Origin: an uncultured Collinsella sp.
GTDB lineage: Bacteria > Actinomycetota > Coriobacteriia > Coriobacteriales > Coriobacteriaceae
Length of the DNA: 64,000 bases
NCBI GenBank assembly: GCA_959602645.1
Contig: CAUGTZ010000013.1
Location: forward strand, 1 to 64,000
Direction of reading: 5' to 3'
Both the position numbers and the translations under genes were made by a program. Positions within the stretch are counted from its first letter, which is position 1. The number at the start of each line of letters is the position of its first letter. Under the pieces are notes generated by a model. That model saw nothing but the letters and a program-made list of their open reading frames with translations, ran no database searches and was not told where the DNA came from. This document shows positions 48,793 through 58,108 of the stretch, one piece after another.

Positions 48793-50046
48793 ATGGCGCA
48801 GGAACACGATCTGTTTGATGACATTATCGAGATCAGCAAGGGTTTCGACTTTCTTAAAAACCCGCTTGGCGGTGTGACCGACGCACTCGATCCGTCGGCG
48901 CCGCAGTGGAATCCTGCCGACTACAAGGAGCGTCCGCGCGGCAACACCATTCCATGCTTGACCTGCAAAAACGAAAAGAGCGGCTGCACCGCGTGCATGG
49001 ACGTGTGCCCGGTCAACGCCATCGAGGTCGAGGAAGACGCCATCGAGATCCTCGATACCTGTCGCAAGTGCGGCCTGTGCGCCGCTGCCTGTCCGACCGA
49101 GGCGATCATCTCGCCGCGCCTGGCGCCCAAAAACCTGTATGACGACATCGTCTCTGCTGCTACGAGCCACGAGACCGCCTACGTTACCTGCACGCGTGCC
49201 CTTAAGCGCATGCCGCGCGAGAACGAGGTTGTTGTCGCCTGTGTGGGCGATATTACGGCCGAGACCTGGTTCTCGGTGCTGGCCGATTATCCCAACGTGA
49301 GCGTGTACCTGCCGCTGGGCGTGTGCGATAAGTGCCGTAACACCGGTGGCGAGGATATCCTGGGCGAGGCCATTGCTACCGCCGAGGAGTGGGCGGGCAC
49401 GGGCATGGGTCTGGAGGTCGATCCCAAGAGCCTCAAGTGCCATAAGCGCCGCGAGTACGAGCGCAAGGAGTACATGGAAAAGATCGCCCGCACCACGGGT
49501 CTGACGGTGACCAAACTCAACCCGGCGACGGCGGCGCTGGCCTCGGTGACGCAGAAGTTGAAGGCCCATCGCCATCAGATTACCCAGCTGGAGCGTACGC
49601 TCAACACCATGTGCGGCACCACGACGACCAAGCGTCGCCGTTCGCTCACGCACGGTCGACAGCTGGTGCTCTCAACGCTGCAAAACCACCCCGAGCTTGC
49701 CCAAAACATGCAGGTGAGTACGCCGGAGTGCGACTTTGACAAGTGCACGTCGTGCGGCGAGTGCGTCAATGTATGTCCCACGTTCGCCTGCGATTTGGTG
49801 GGAAGCGGCCGCTTTGCGTTGGAGTCCACGTATTGTTTGGGCTGCGGTGCCTGTGTCAAGGTGTGCCCTGAGCATGCGCTCAAGTTGGTTGAGCACGACG
49901 CGTCCAATCTGGTCGTCGTCGATCCCGAAGCCGAGGAAAAGGCCGCCCAGAAGGCGAAGGCCCACGAAGAAGCCCAGAAGGTCAAGGCCGAGGCAAAGGC
50001 CAAGCTCGATAAGATGCTCGACCAGGTTGAGAAGCTCGCGGACTAG
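48793..50046 (+). CDS. Polyferredoxin-like 4Fe-4S protein
   Basis: 417 residues from ATG 48793 (GGAGGGG before it). N-terminal clusters CLTCKNEKSGCTACMDVCP and CRKCGLCAAACP, a middle cysteine-containing domain (YLPLGVCDKCRNTGG), and two C-terminal clusters CDFDKCTSCGECVNVCP and CLGCGACVKVCP. The tail (about residues 375-417) is a Lys/Glu/Ala coiled coil. No signal peptide. It likely passes electrons among cytoplasmic redox enzymes; the middle domain is unassigned. It is flanked by dehydrogenases and ychF and appears monocistronic. Confidence 0.82.
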   Translation: MAQEHDLFDDIIEISKGFDFLKNPLGGVTDALDPSAPQWNPADYKERPRGNTIPCLTCKNEKSGCTACMDVCPVNAIEVEEDAIEILDTCRKCGLCAAACPTEAIISPRLAPKNLYDDIVSAATSHETAYVTCTRALKRMPRENEVVVACVGDITAETWFSVLADYPNVSVYLPLGVCDKCRNTGGEDILGEAIATAEEWAGTGMGLEVDPKSLKCHKRREYERKEYMEKIARTTGLTVTKLNPATAALASVTQKLKAHRHQITQLERTLNTMCGTTTTKRRRSLTHGRQLVLSTLQNHPELAQNMQVSTPECDFDKCTSCGECVNVCPTFACDLVGSGRFALESTYCLGCGACVKVCPEHALKLVEHDASNLVVVDPEAEEKAAQKAKAHEEAQKVKAEAKAKLDKMLDQVEKLAD

Positions 50047-50160
50047 CCAACGACCCCTATCTCTGCTTCATTCGTGCCGCCGTGGCGTCCGGGTTCGCCC
50101 AGATGCTGCGGCGGCGCTATACTTATGCAGTTTGAAATGCTTGTACCAAAAGGAGCTGTC

Positions 50161-51237
<1,077 letters not shown>

Positions 51238-51248
51238 GGACGACGCGC

Positions 51249-51632
51249 ATGTTTAAATATGGTAAAAAAGCCGGCTACATGGGTATTGCACTGCTCGTAC
51301 TTGCGGTGATTCCGCTGGTGGTCGCAGCGTGTGTTATCCCCAACATTGGTCCCGAGGTGGCAACAAAGTTTAATGCCGCCGGCGAGGTGACGCGCTGGGG
51401 CAAGAGTTACGAGTTGCTGGCACTGCCGGTGCTCAATCTGCTGCTGAGCGTGGCGACGTACTTTACGGCAGGACGCCAGGCTAAAAACAATGATGACTCC
51501 GCCGCCATGGCGCGCATCGTGTGCGAGCGCTACCTGCGTAACGGTTGCATCACGGGTGTGTTCCTCAACGTGGTCAACGTTTACTTTATGTACTCGGCGA
51601 TTACCGGAACGGGCTTTGGCTTTGGTTTCTAG
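51249..51632 (+). CDS. DUF1648-type small membrane protein
   Basis: 127 residues with three hydrophobic segments (about 10-32, 52-70, 98-118). After the first lies IPNIGPEVATKFNAAGEVTRWGKS, the DUF1648 pattern seen in SdpI-like immunity or sensor membrane proteins. It is short, with only the N-terminal domain. It follows ychF by 11 bases and may share its transcript. Confidence 0.75.
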   Translation: MFKYGKKAGYMGIALLVLAVIPLVVAACVIPNIGPEVATKFNAAGEVTRWGKSYELLALPVLNLLLSVATYFTAGRQAKNNDDSAAMARIVCERYLRNGCITGVFLNVVNVYFMYSAITGTGFGFGF

Positions 51633-51641
51633 CCTGTCCTT

Positions 51642-52031
51642 TTAGGCAACGAGCCTGCACGCATATTCAATGGCTGCTGCGAGGCCGCCGCTCGATCGTG
51701 GTTTAAAGACCATATCGGCGGCGGCCTCGTTTTCGTATCCGGAGCCGCGGAGGGCGAGTGCGATACCGGCTTCTAAAAGGAGCGGCAGGCCGCGTTGGCT
51801 GGTTGCGATTACGGCAGCCTGATTGAGCGAGCAGCTGTGCGCTTGGCATTGGATGGCAAGTTCGCCTTGCGCCGGGCAAGGGACCAGAACGGCGGCGACG
51901 CGACTTGATAGTAATGCAAATGCTGTGCGCTCATCGGGCGAAAGGCATTCGGCTTCAACGACGACGAGCTTGGGCGGTGCGCTGTTTGTGCGAAGCGTGG
52001 CTCGGTACATGCGGACCGAAGAACCCGACAT
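51642..52031 (-). CDS. Hypothetical protein, divergent from a XRE regulator
   Basis: 129 residues from ATG 52031 (AGGAG before it). Unrecognised; it contains several Cys (AECLSPDER, VPCPAQG, QCQAHSCSLNQ) and alternating hydrophobic strands (PKLVVVEAE, VAAVLVPC, AAVIATS, ALALRGSG), suggesting an alpha/beta fold reminiscent of Rossmann-like DNA-processing proteins but without a firm match. It is divergent from the helix-turn-helix gene across a perfect palindrome, so that regulator probably controls it. Confidence 0.6.
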   Translation of the reverse strand: MSGSSVRMYRATLRTNSAPPKLVVVEAECLSPDERTAFALLSSRVAAVLVPCPAQGELAIQCQAHSCSLNQAAVIATSQRGLPLLLEAGIALALRGSGYENEAAADMVFKPRSSGGLAAAIEYACRLVA

Positions 52032-52053
52032 AGAAAACTCCTGTGTATTCGGC

Positions 52054-52079
52054 AAAACGTAAACTATAGTTTACGTTTT
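52054..52079. promoter_or_regulatory. Perfect 26-bp palindrome, probable operator
   Basis: Positions 52054-52079 read identically on both strands, with core AAACTATAGTTT. It lies between the divergent genes at 52031 and 52108 and covers a TATAGT -10-like hexamer in both directions. It is the natural binding site of the small XRE regulator. Confidence 0.75.
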
Positions 52080-52107
52080 TGTTCAGCTCCATTTCAAACT
52101 CGGCTGC

Positions 52108-52326
52108 ATGGACGAACGTGCGAAACAGATTCTTGGCAGGCGGGTCGAAGAGACACGCAGGGACCTTGGTATCTCCAAGGTTGATTTTTGTGTGGCGACA
52201 GGAATCAGCCGACCCTACCTCGACCGAATCGAAGATGGGACGGCAAATTTCACGCTCAAGGTTCTATTTAAGATCGCGCCCGCACTCGGCATGACGGTGT
52301 CAGAGCTTCTCGAGGGGATCGAATAG
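52108..52326 (+). CDS. Small XRE-family helix-turn-helix regulator
   Basis: 72 residues, essentially one Cro/cI-type domain: RVEETRRDLGISKVDFCVATGISRPYLDRIEDG followed by TLKVLFKIAPALGMTVSELL. Such stand-alone domains act as dimers on palindromes. It is divergent from the 129-residue gene with the palindrome between. Its 3' end is 22 bases from the convergent asparaginase stop. Confidence 0.85.
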   Translation: MDERAKQILGRRVEETRRDLGISKVDFCVATGISRPYLDRIEDGTANFTLKVLFKIAPALGMTVSELLEGIE

Positions 52327-52348
52327 GGGATACCCGTCGACAACTGAA

Positions 52349-53362
52349 TTACGCCATCGGGATGCGGTCGTGGTTGACTTGGCTGTAGAACAGGCGCTGA
52401 ATCTCGGCCGCATCACGTGACTGGCCGAGTGCCCACATGGTTTTGGCCACGAGCGTCTCGGTGGTCATGTCGTCGCCGCGCAAAATGCCCGGATGATCGG
52501 CGTAGGCACGGCCGACCTCATAAACACCCAGGTCAAGGCCCTCTTCGGGGACCTGCGTGGTCATAACGACAGTGCGACCCGAATCGACCCAGCGGAAAAT
52601 TGCCTCTTGGAACGACTCGCCCGACTCACCAAACTCGGGGATACCGCCAATGCCAAAGGTCTCCAGAATCACAGCGTCGTAGCTATCGGCAAGAGCGTCC
52701 AGGATACCCGGGTTCACGCCGGGTGTCAGCTTAAGGACAAATACGCGCGGGTCGATGCTGTCGTAGAAGCGAACCGGGTTCTCGTCCTGGTGAGTGCCGT
52801 GGAGTCCGTTGCGAACGATGCGGTCGTTGCGGATATAGGCAATGGGCGGATAGTTGACGCTAATGAACGCGTTAAAGCTCATGGTGCGCTGCTTGCGGGC
52901 GCGCGTGCCGGCAATGGCTACGCCGCCAAAGACAATCGAGACGTCGTGCGAATGCTCGTCGAGCGCATAGAGCAGGCTCTGGTACAGGTTGAGCTTGGCG
53001 TCGGTAAAGGGATTGCCCATGGGCTTTTGCGAGCCGGTGAGTACGATGGGCTTGGGGCTGTCCTGAATCAGATAGGAAAGCGCCGCCGCGGTGTAGCTCA
53101 TGGTGTCGGTGCCGTGCAGAATCACGAAGCCGTCGTGGTCGGCATAACCCTCGACGATGACGTCGCGGATACGCATCCAGTCGCTCGGACGCATATTGGT
53201 GCTGTCGATGTTCATGGGCTGCACGACGTCGAGCTCGCAGAGGCCCGAGATCTCGGGGACGCTCTGGGCGAGCTCCTCACCGGTCAGGGCGGGGGAGAGG
53301 CCGTTGCCGTCCTCGGTCGATGCGATGGTGCCGCCCGTGGCGATGAGAAGGATGCGCTTCAT
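52349..53362 (-). CDS. ansA: L-asparaginase, type I
   Basis: 337 residues from ATG 53362 (AGGAA before it). Cytosolic enzyme releasing ammonia from asparagine. Catalytic threonines are in LIATGGTIAST and LHGTDTMSYTAAALS; VLTGSQKPMG and a C-terminal VMTTQVPEEG are conserved. No signal peptide, consistent with the type I enzyme. It is monocistronic and divergent from guaA. Confidence 0.93.
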   Translation of the reverse strand: MKRILLIATGGTIASTEDGNGLSPALTGEELAQSVPEISGLCELDVVQPMNIDSTNMRPSDWMRIRDVIVEGYADHDGFVILHGTDTMSYTAAALSYLIQDSPKPIVLTGSQKPMGNPFTDAKLNLYQSLLYALDEHSHDVSIVFGGVAIAGTRARKQRTMSFNAFISVNYPPIAYIRNDRIVRNGLHGTHQDENPVRFYDSIDPRVFVLKLTPGVNPGILDALADSYDAVILETFGIGGIPEFGESGESFQEAIFRWVDSGRTVVMTTQVPEEGLDLGVYEVGRAYADHPGILRGDDMTTETLVAKTMWALGQSRDAAEIQRLFYSQVNHDRIPMA

Positions 53363-53628
53363 GCTGGTATTCCTATCGTATTTGCCGCCGCAGAGGCGGA
53401 GTCGTTCGGCAGTATTGTGGCACAGGGCGTCCAATGTTCAAACGTATTACATCATCTGTAACGTTTGGTAACACTTCAATTGCCGTCAAATAGGCCCCGG
53501 TCGTGCGTTTGCCGTGCGCTGATGGCTGCGAGGGACGAGAAACCCCGTATAACGTGTACACTATGTAAGCTGTTTTCGTTTATTCGCGCGGGTGGGCACA
53601 GGCTCCCCGCCAACAAGAGGGGGAAACC

Positions 53629-55227
53629 ATGGATCAAAAGGCTTCCGCAAAGGTCCTCGTACTCGACTTTGGTGCGCAGTACGGTCAGCTCATTGCCCGT
53701 CGCGTCCGCGACCTCAACGTGTATTCCGAGATCGTTCCCTGCGACATCTCGGCCGATGAGATTCGCGAAATGAACGCCTCTGCGCTCATCCTCTCTGGCG
53801 GCCCGGCTTCTGTGTATGCCGAGGACGCTCCGTCCATCGATCCCGCCATCTTTGACCTGGGCCTTCCCGTTCTGGGCTTTTGCTACGGCCATCAGATCAC
53901 GGCCGTGACGCTCGGCGGCAAGGTCGGTCACTCCGAGGTGGGCGAATACGGCCGCGCCACCATCACGCGTACGGCCGGCGCCAAGCTCTTTAACTCCACG
54001 CCTATGGAGCAGACCGTGTGGATGAGCCACCGCGACGCCGTGTCCGAGGTGCCCGAGGGCTTTACCGTTACCGCCAGCACCGACGTGTGCCCGGTTGCCG
54101 CCATGGAGTGCGTCGAGCGCAAGATCTTCACCACGCAGTTCCACCCCGAGGTCAAGCACTCCGAGTACGGTCAGCAGCTGCTGAGCAACTTTCTGTTTGA
54201 GATCTGCGGCCTGGAGCCCAACTGGAGCATGGATAACCTGGTCGAGACCATGACAGCCGAGTTCCGCGAGAAGGTCGGCGACGACCGCGTGATTCTGGCC
54301 CTGTCCGGCGGCGTCGACTCCTCCGTCGTGGCTGCGCTGGGCGCTCGCGCCGTGGGCAAGCAGATGACCTGCGTGTTCATCAACCACGGCCTGCTGCGCA
54401 AGGGCGAGCCCGAGCAGGTGGAGGAGGTCTTCACCAAGCAGTTCGATGTCGACTTTATCCACGTCCACGCCGAGGACCGTTATGCCGAGCTTCTGGCCGG
54501 CGTGACCGAGCCCGAGGAGAAGCGCCGCATCATCGGCACGCAGTTCTGGAAAGAGTTCTTCGCGGTTGCTCAGCAGCTCGAGACCGATGGCAAGCCGGTC
54601 AAGTACCTGGCTCAGGGCACCATCTACCCCGACATCATCGAGTCCGGCGCTCGCAAGACGGGCGGCAAGACGGCCACCATCAAGAGCCACCACAACCTGA
54701 TTCCGTTCCCCGAGGGCGTGCACTTCGACCTTATCGAGCCGCTCGATCACTTCTTTAAGGACGAGGTCCGCGCGCTTGGCCTTGCGCTCGGCCTGCCGGG
54801 CCACATCGTGTTCCGCCAGCCCTTCCCGGGCCCGGGTCTGGCCATCCGCATCATCGGTGCGGTCGACAAGGAGAAGCTCGAGATCCTCAAGAACGCCGAC
54901 GCTATCGTGCGCGAGGAGCTCGACGCCTACAACCAGCGCCTGTTTGAGCAGACCGGCGAGCGCAACTCCGAGCACAGCTGCTGGCAGTATTTCGCGGTCC
55001 TGCCCGACATCAAGTCCGTCGGCGTTATGGGCGACGAGCGCACCTATCAGCGTCCGATCATCCTGCGTGCCGTCGAGTCCAGCGATGCCATGACCGCCGA
55101 CTGGGCCAAGCTGCCCTATGACGTGCTGGCCCGCATTTCCGGCCGCATCGTGGCCGAGGTCCCCGGCGCCAACCGCGTGTGCTACGACATCACATCCAAG
55201 CCGCCCGCGACGATTGAGTGGGAGTAG
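53629..55227 (+). CDS. guaA: GMP synthase (glutamine-hydrolysing)
   Basis: 532 residues; converts XMP to GMP. Glutaminase domain with Cys in GFCYGHQ (about residue 85) and QFHPEVKHS, ATP-pyrophosphatase P-loop LSGGVDSSVVAA (about 224), and the C-terminal dimer domain FRQPFPGPGLAIR ending PATIEWE. GGGGGAA precedes the ATG. A genomic island starts directly behind it; guaA 3' ends are known integration sites, and the last bases GAGTGGGAGTAG resemble the repeated motif in the following region. Confidence 0.97.
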   Translation: MDQKASAKVLVLDFGAQYGQLIARRVRDLNVYSEIVPCDISADEIREMNASALILSGGPASVYAEDAPSIDPAIFDLGLPVLGFCYGHQITAVTLGGKVGHSEVGEYGRATITRTAGAKLFNSTPMEQTVWMSHRDAVSEVPEGFTVTASTDVCPVAAMECVERKIFTTQFHPEVKHSEYGQQLLSNFLFEICGLEPNWSMDNLVETMTAEFREKVGDDRVILALSGGVDSSVVAALGARAVGKQMTCVFINHGLLRKGEPEQVEEVFTKQFDVDFIHVHAEDRYAELLAGVTEPEEKRRIIGTQFWKEFFAVAQQLETDGKPVKYLAQGTIYPDIIESGARKTGGKTATIKSHHNLIPFPEGVHFDLIEPLDHFFKDEVRALGLALGLPGHIVFRQPFPGPGLAIRIIGAVDKEKLEILKNADAIVREELDAYNQRLFEQTGERNSEHSCWQYFAVLPDIKSVGVMGDERTYQRPIILRAVESSDAMTADWAKLPYDVLARISGRIVAEVPGANRVCYDITSKPPATIEWE

Positions 55228-55341
55228 TCTGACAGGGTTCTGACCTGTATTTTTGAGTGCCGCACTGTGCTGCTGAGTTTCGTTTTGTACGAGAGTCACG
55301 GCAAAGCCGCCAGCGACATTGGTGAGTAAATCCGATTATCG

Positions 55342-55375
55342 AGCCTCTGTTCCCGCGTCGGAACGGAGGCTTTTT
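55342..55375 (+). terminator. guaA terminator
   Basis: AGCCTCTGTTCC pairs with GGAACGGAGGCT (one mismatch), followed by TTTTCTTTG. Confidence 0.8.
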
Positions 55376-55383
55376 CTTTGGCT

Positions 55384-55757
55384 ATTTACTCCCTTTCACC
55401 TGCAATTTCGCGATTTACTCCCCGTGTTTCGAGACGGCAAGGCACGGGGCGGTATTCGGAGGAATGGGAGTAAGGATTTATCCCGAGTGAGTAGACGCGC
55501 GATTTTTGTCCCCGAGAACGAAAAGGGGCCGTTTTAGGTCCTTTGAAACTCAAATCGAACTCAATAGGCCTTTTGACGGTCTCTGTGCGGCGTTTTCCCA
55601 GGTCGTTAATGGGGAGTAAAGAATCTCACCGTCTCAAGGAAAGCGGGAGTAATCAGGGGAAATGCCGCGGGGTACCGCCGTGTGCCGCCATGTAAGCCAC
55701 CGCGTCATTTACTCCCCAGGTGCGCCGAAAATGCCTTTGCATGCAATGGGGAGTAAA
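55384..55757. repeat. Seven copies of a GGGGAGTAAA-like motif in both orientations
   Basis: TTTACTCCC(C) occurs at about 55385, 55414 and 55708; GGGAGTAA or GGGGAGTAAA at about 55466, 55611, 55645 and 55748. The end of guaA (TGGGAGTA, 55219-55226) and GAGTAAA at 55324 are related. The 55228-55844 region has no gene. It may hold integrase arm-binding or attachment sequences. Confidence 0.65.
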
Positions 55758-55844
55758 AACTCAACATACGCAGGCGTGAGCGGCGCTCACCGCCTAGCTT
55801 GGCGTCCTGATTCGGTTGCGCTGGTTGCGAAATGCGGGGAGCCG

Positions 55845-56258
55845 CTACAGCGAGGCTTTCCAGTCCTCGTATTCGTCGGCGTCGATCTCGCCGTTCTCGA
55901 GCTGCGCGCGCTTCTCTGCCCACAGCTCGATCGCCGTCGCGGCTTTGGGCGCGTGCGGAGCCTTGGGGTTCAGGGAGAGGCCCGTGCCGTCGGCGGAGGG
56001 AACGATGCCGAACGAGTCCTCGAGCCGCACGAGCAGCGACATGAGGTCGCCCGCGGTCTCGACGCCATAGTCCTTGAGGGCGTTGACGGACACGCCGAGC
56101 GCCGCGGAGATGGACTCGAGCAGCTCGGGCTTGACGGCGCGGATGCCGCTCTCGTAGTGGCGCACGGCCCCCTCGGTCAGGCCGACGGCCTCGGCGAGTT
56201 GAGCCTGCGTCATGCCGCGCGACTTGCGGTACCGCCTTATGTTTTTGCCTACGGACAT
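55845..56258 (-). CDS. XRE-family repressor of the island
   Basis: 137 residues. N-terminal Cro/cI helix-turn-helix (IRRYRKSRGMTQAQLAEAVGLTEGAVRHYESG, about residues 7-38), then an acidic C-terminal region (ELWAEKRAQLENGEIDADEYEDWKASL). AGGAGG precedes the start. It is divergent from the excisionase-integrase genes with GTACG-type repeats between, so it probably keeps them off. Confidence 0.85.
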   Translation of the reverse strand: MSVGKNIRRYRKSRGMTQAQLAEAVGLTEGAVRHYESGIRAVKPELLESISAALGVSVNALKDYGVETAGDLMSLLVRLEDSFGIVPSADGTGLSLNPKAPHAPKAATAIELWAEKRAQLENGEIDADEYEDWKASL

Positions 56259-56298
56259 GCGCCCTCCTCCTGGAATTACGTATCAGCACATCTTATCA

Positions 56299-56380
56299 GC
56301 GTACGTAAATGTACGCAATTCTATTGACAGTACAGATACGTACGTTTACTCTGAATCTGTAAACCGTACGTATTCGTACG
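56299..56380 (+). promoter_or_regulatory. Promoter and GTACG operators of the xis-int genes
   Basis: TTGACA (56324-56329), exactly 17 bases, TACTCT (56347-56352). Repeats of GTACG flank and overlap it: GCGTAC-N6-GTACGC near 56299-56316, ACGTACGT near 56338-56345 and CGTAC...CGTACG near 56366-56380. They fit a dimeric repressor. Confidence 0.7.
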
Positions 56381-56398
56381 CCATTGATTGGAGGAGCC

Positions 56399-56602
56399 AT
56401 GGACGAGAAGGTGGCGAAGACGCCGAGGCCGCACATGCTGGACGCCGACGAGGTCGCGGAGCTGCTGAGGATCAAGAAAGGCAGCGCCTACGAGGTGATC
56501 AGGAAGATAAACGCCGAGCAGGAGGCGCGCGGGCGCGTGGTTATCCGCGGACGCGTCCGGAGCGACGTCTTCGACGCCCTGTACTTCCCGGAGGTGGACT
56601 GA
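56399..56602 (+). CDS. Excisionase-like helix-turn-helix protein
   Basis: 67 residues from ATG 56399 (GGAGGAG before it). The core MLDADEVAELLRIKKGSAYEVIRKINAE is a MerR-like/excisionase winged-helix recognition unit, followed by RVVIRGRVRSDVFDALYFPE. It ends one base before the integrase start (56604), as is typical of xis-int pairs. It would steer the integrase toward excision. Confidence 0.8.
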   Translation: MDEKVAKTPRPHMLDADEVAELLRIKKGSAYEVIRKINAEQEARGRVVIRGRVRSDVFDALYFPEVD

Positions 56603-56603
56603 C

Positions 56604-57674
56604 ATGCCCGTGTACAAGGATGGCAACAACGGCACGTTCTACGTGCAGTGCTACTACCGCGACGCCCGCGGCTCGAAGCGCCACAAGACGAAGCGCGGCT
56701 TCTCCTCCGAGGTGGAGGCCGCAGTGTGGGAGAGCCAGTTCAAGAGCCTTAACGGCGGGGCCATGGACATGACGTTCTCCGAGTTCGTCGAGGTGTACGC
56801 CTCCGAGGTGAAGCCGCGCGTACGCGAGCACACGTGGATCACCAAGGAGTACATCATCAACGACAAGCTCGTGCCGTTCTTCGGAGACATGCGCATGTGC
56901 GACGTGAGGCCGATCGACCTCATCAGGTGGCAAAACGAGCTCACCGAGCACCGGGACGCCGACGGGAAGCCCTGGGCGCCGACGTACCTGCGCACGGTGA
57001 ACAACCAACTGAACGCCATCTTCAACCACGCCGAGCGCTACTACGGCCTCACCGACAACCCGGTGCGCAGGGTCGACAAGATAGGCTCGAAGAAGGGCGG
57101 CGAGATGCAGTTCTGGACCAAGGACGAGTACCTGAGGTTCAGCGAGGCGGTCATGGACAAGCCGCTGTCGTTCCACGCCTTCGAGCTGCTGTACTGGACG
57201 GGCATACGCTGCGGCGAGCTCCTGGCGCTCACGCCGTCCGACTTCATGCTGGATAGCTCGCGGCTGCGCATCAACAAGTCGTACCAGAGCCTCCACGGCG
57301 TGGACACCGTGACCGACCCCAAGACGCCCAAGTCCGTGCGCACGATCGTCATGCCCGCCTTCCTTCGCGACGAGATGGCGGACTTCATCGAGATGCGCGA
57401 CGACGTCGCCCCCGACGAGCGCCTGTTCGCCGTGACCAAGCACTTCCTGGCCCACGAGATGGAGCGCGGGTGCAAGGCGTCGGGCGTGAAGCGCATCCGC
57501 ATACACGACATACGCCACAGCCACGTGAGCCTGCTGATCGAGATGGGCTTCTCCGCGCTGGCCATCGCCGAGCGCATGGGCCACGAGGCGGTGGACATCA
57601 CCTACCGCTACGCGCACCTGTTCCCCACGAAGCAGGACGAGATGGCCGCCGCGCTCGATGGAGCGAGGGGGTAA
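56604..57674 (+). CDS. int: Tyrosine-type site-specific integrase
   Basis: 356 residues. N-terminal arm-binding beta domain (VYKDGNNGTFYVQCYYRDARGSK), a SAM-like core-binding domain and a catalytic domain with Arg202 (TGIRCGE), Lys near 240-243, His301-x-x-Arg304 (HDIRHSH), His327 (GHEAVD) and Tyr336 (YRYAH). All catalytic residues are present, so it should be active. Close to guaA, the likely attachment site. Confidence 0.95.
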   Translation: MPVYKDGNNGTFYVQCYYRDARGSKRHKTKRGFSSEVEAAVWESQFKSLNGGAMDMTFSEFVEVYASEVKPRVREHTWITKEYIINDKLVPFFGDMRMCDVRPIDLIRWQNELTEHRDADGKPWAPTYLRTVNNQLNAIFNHAERYYGLTDNPVRRVDKIGSKKGGEMQFWTKDEYLRFSEAVMDKPLSFHAFELLYWTGIRCGELLALTPSDFMLDSSRLRINKSYQSLHGVDTVTDPKTPKSVRTIVMPAFLRDEMADFIEMRDDVAPDERLFAVTKHFLAHEMERGCKASGVKRIRIHDIRHSHVSLLIEMGFSALAIAERMGHEAVDITYRYAHLFPTKQDEMAAALDGARG

Positions 57675-57679
57675 GCAAG

Positions 57680-58105
57680 ATGCCGTGCGAGAACAGCGCC
57701 CGCAAGCGCAGCAAGACGATGGCGTTTCGCTGCACGCCCGAGGAGCACAAGCTCATATGCGAGATGGCAGCCTGGAGCGGCATGAGCAGGCAGGACTACA
57801 TCATCGCCAAGCTCACCGATACCCAGGTCGAGGTGAGGCCCTCTGTAAGCGTGCAGAAGGCGTTGAAGGACTCGATGGCGGAGTTGTCCAAGGAAGTACG
57901 GCTGGCGGCCTCCTACGGCGAGCTGAGCGAGTCCCTGCAGCAGAGGATCGAGCTCGTGATGAGGTTCTTCCTGGCGCTCGGCGAGGGGGTTGAGGCACCA
58001 GTGACGGAAGCGCCACCGCAAACCTCGCATTTGGAAGAGCCGACAACATCCGTCATGGATGCGGGCTCCGACACCGCAAGCATCTTCGAGATGGGGCGCA
58101 TGTAA
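57680..58105 (+). CDS. MobC-like mobilisation/relaxosome accessory protein
   Basis: 141 residues from ATG 57680; the longer frame overlapping the integrase is rejected. The N-terminus RKRSKTMAFRCTPEEHKLICEMAAWSGMSRQDYIIAKLTD is the ribbon-helix-helix-like pattern of plasmid mobilisation proteins. A helical middle and Ser/Thr-rich tail follow. No relaxase is adjacent, so mobilisation would need a partner outside the window. Confidence 0.65.
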   Translation: MPCENSARKRSKTMAFRCTPEEHKLICEMAAWSGMSRQDYIIAKLTDTQVEVRPSVSVQKALKDSMAELSKEVRLAASYGELSESLQQRIELVMRFFLALGEGVEAPVTEAPPQTSHLEEPTTSVMDAGSDTASIFEMGRM

Positions 58106-58108
58106 GGT

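Noticed and set aside
55319..55537. Small rightward frame after guaA
   Set aside because: It overlaps the guaA terminator and the GGGAGTAA repeats and has no family resemblance.
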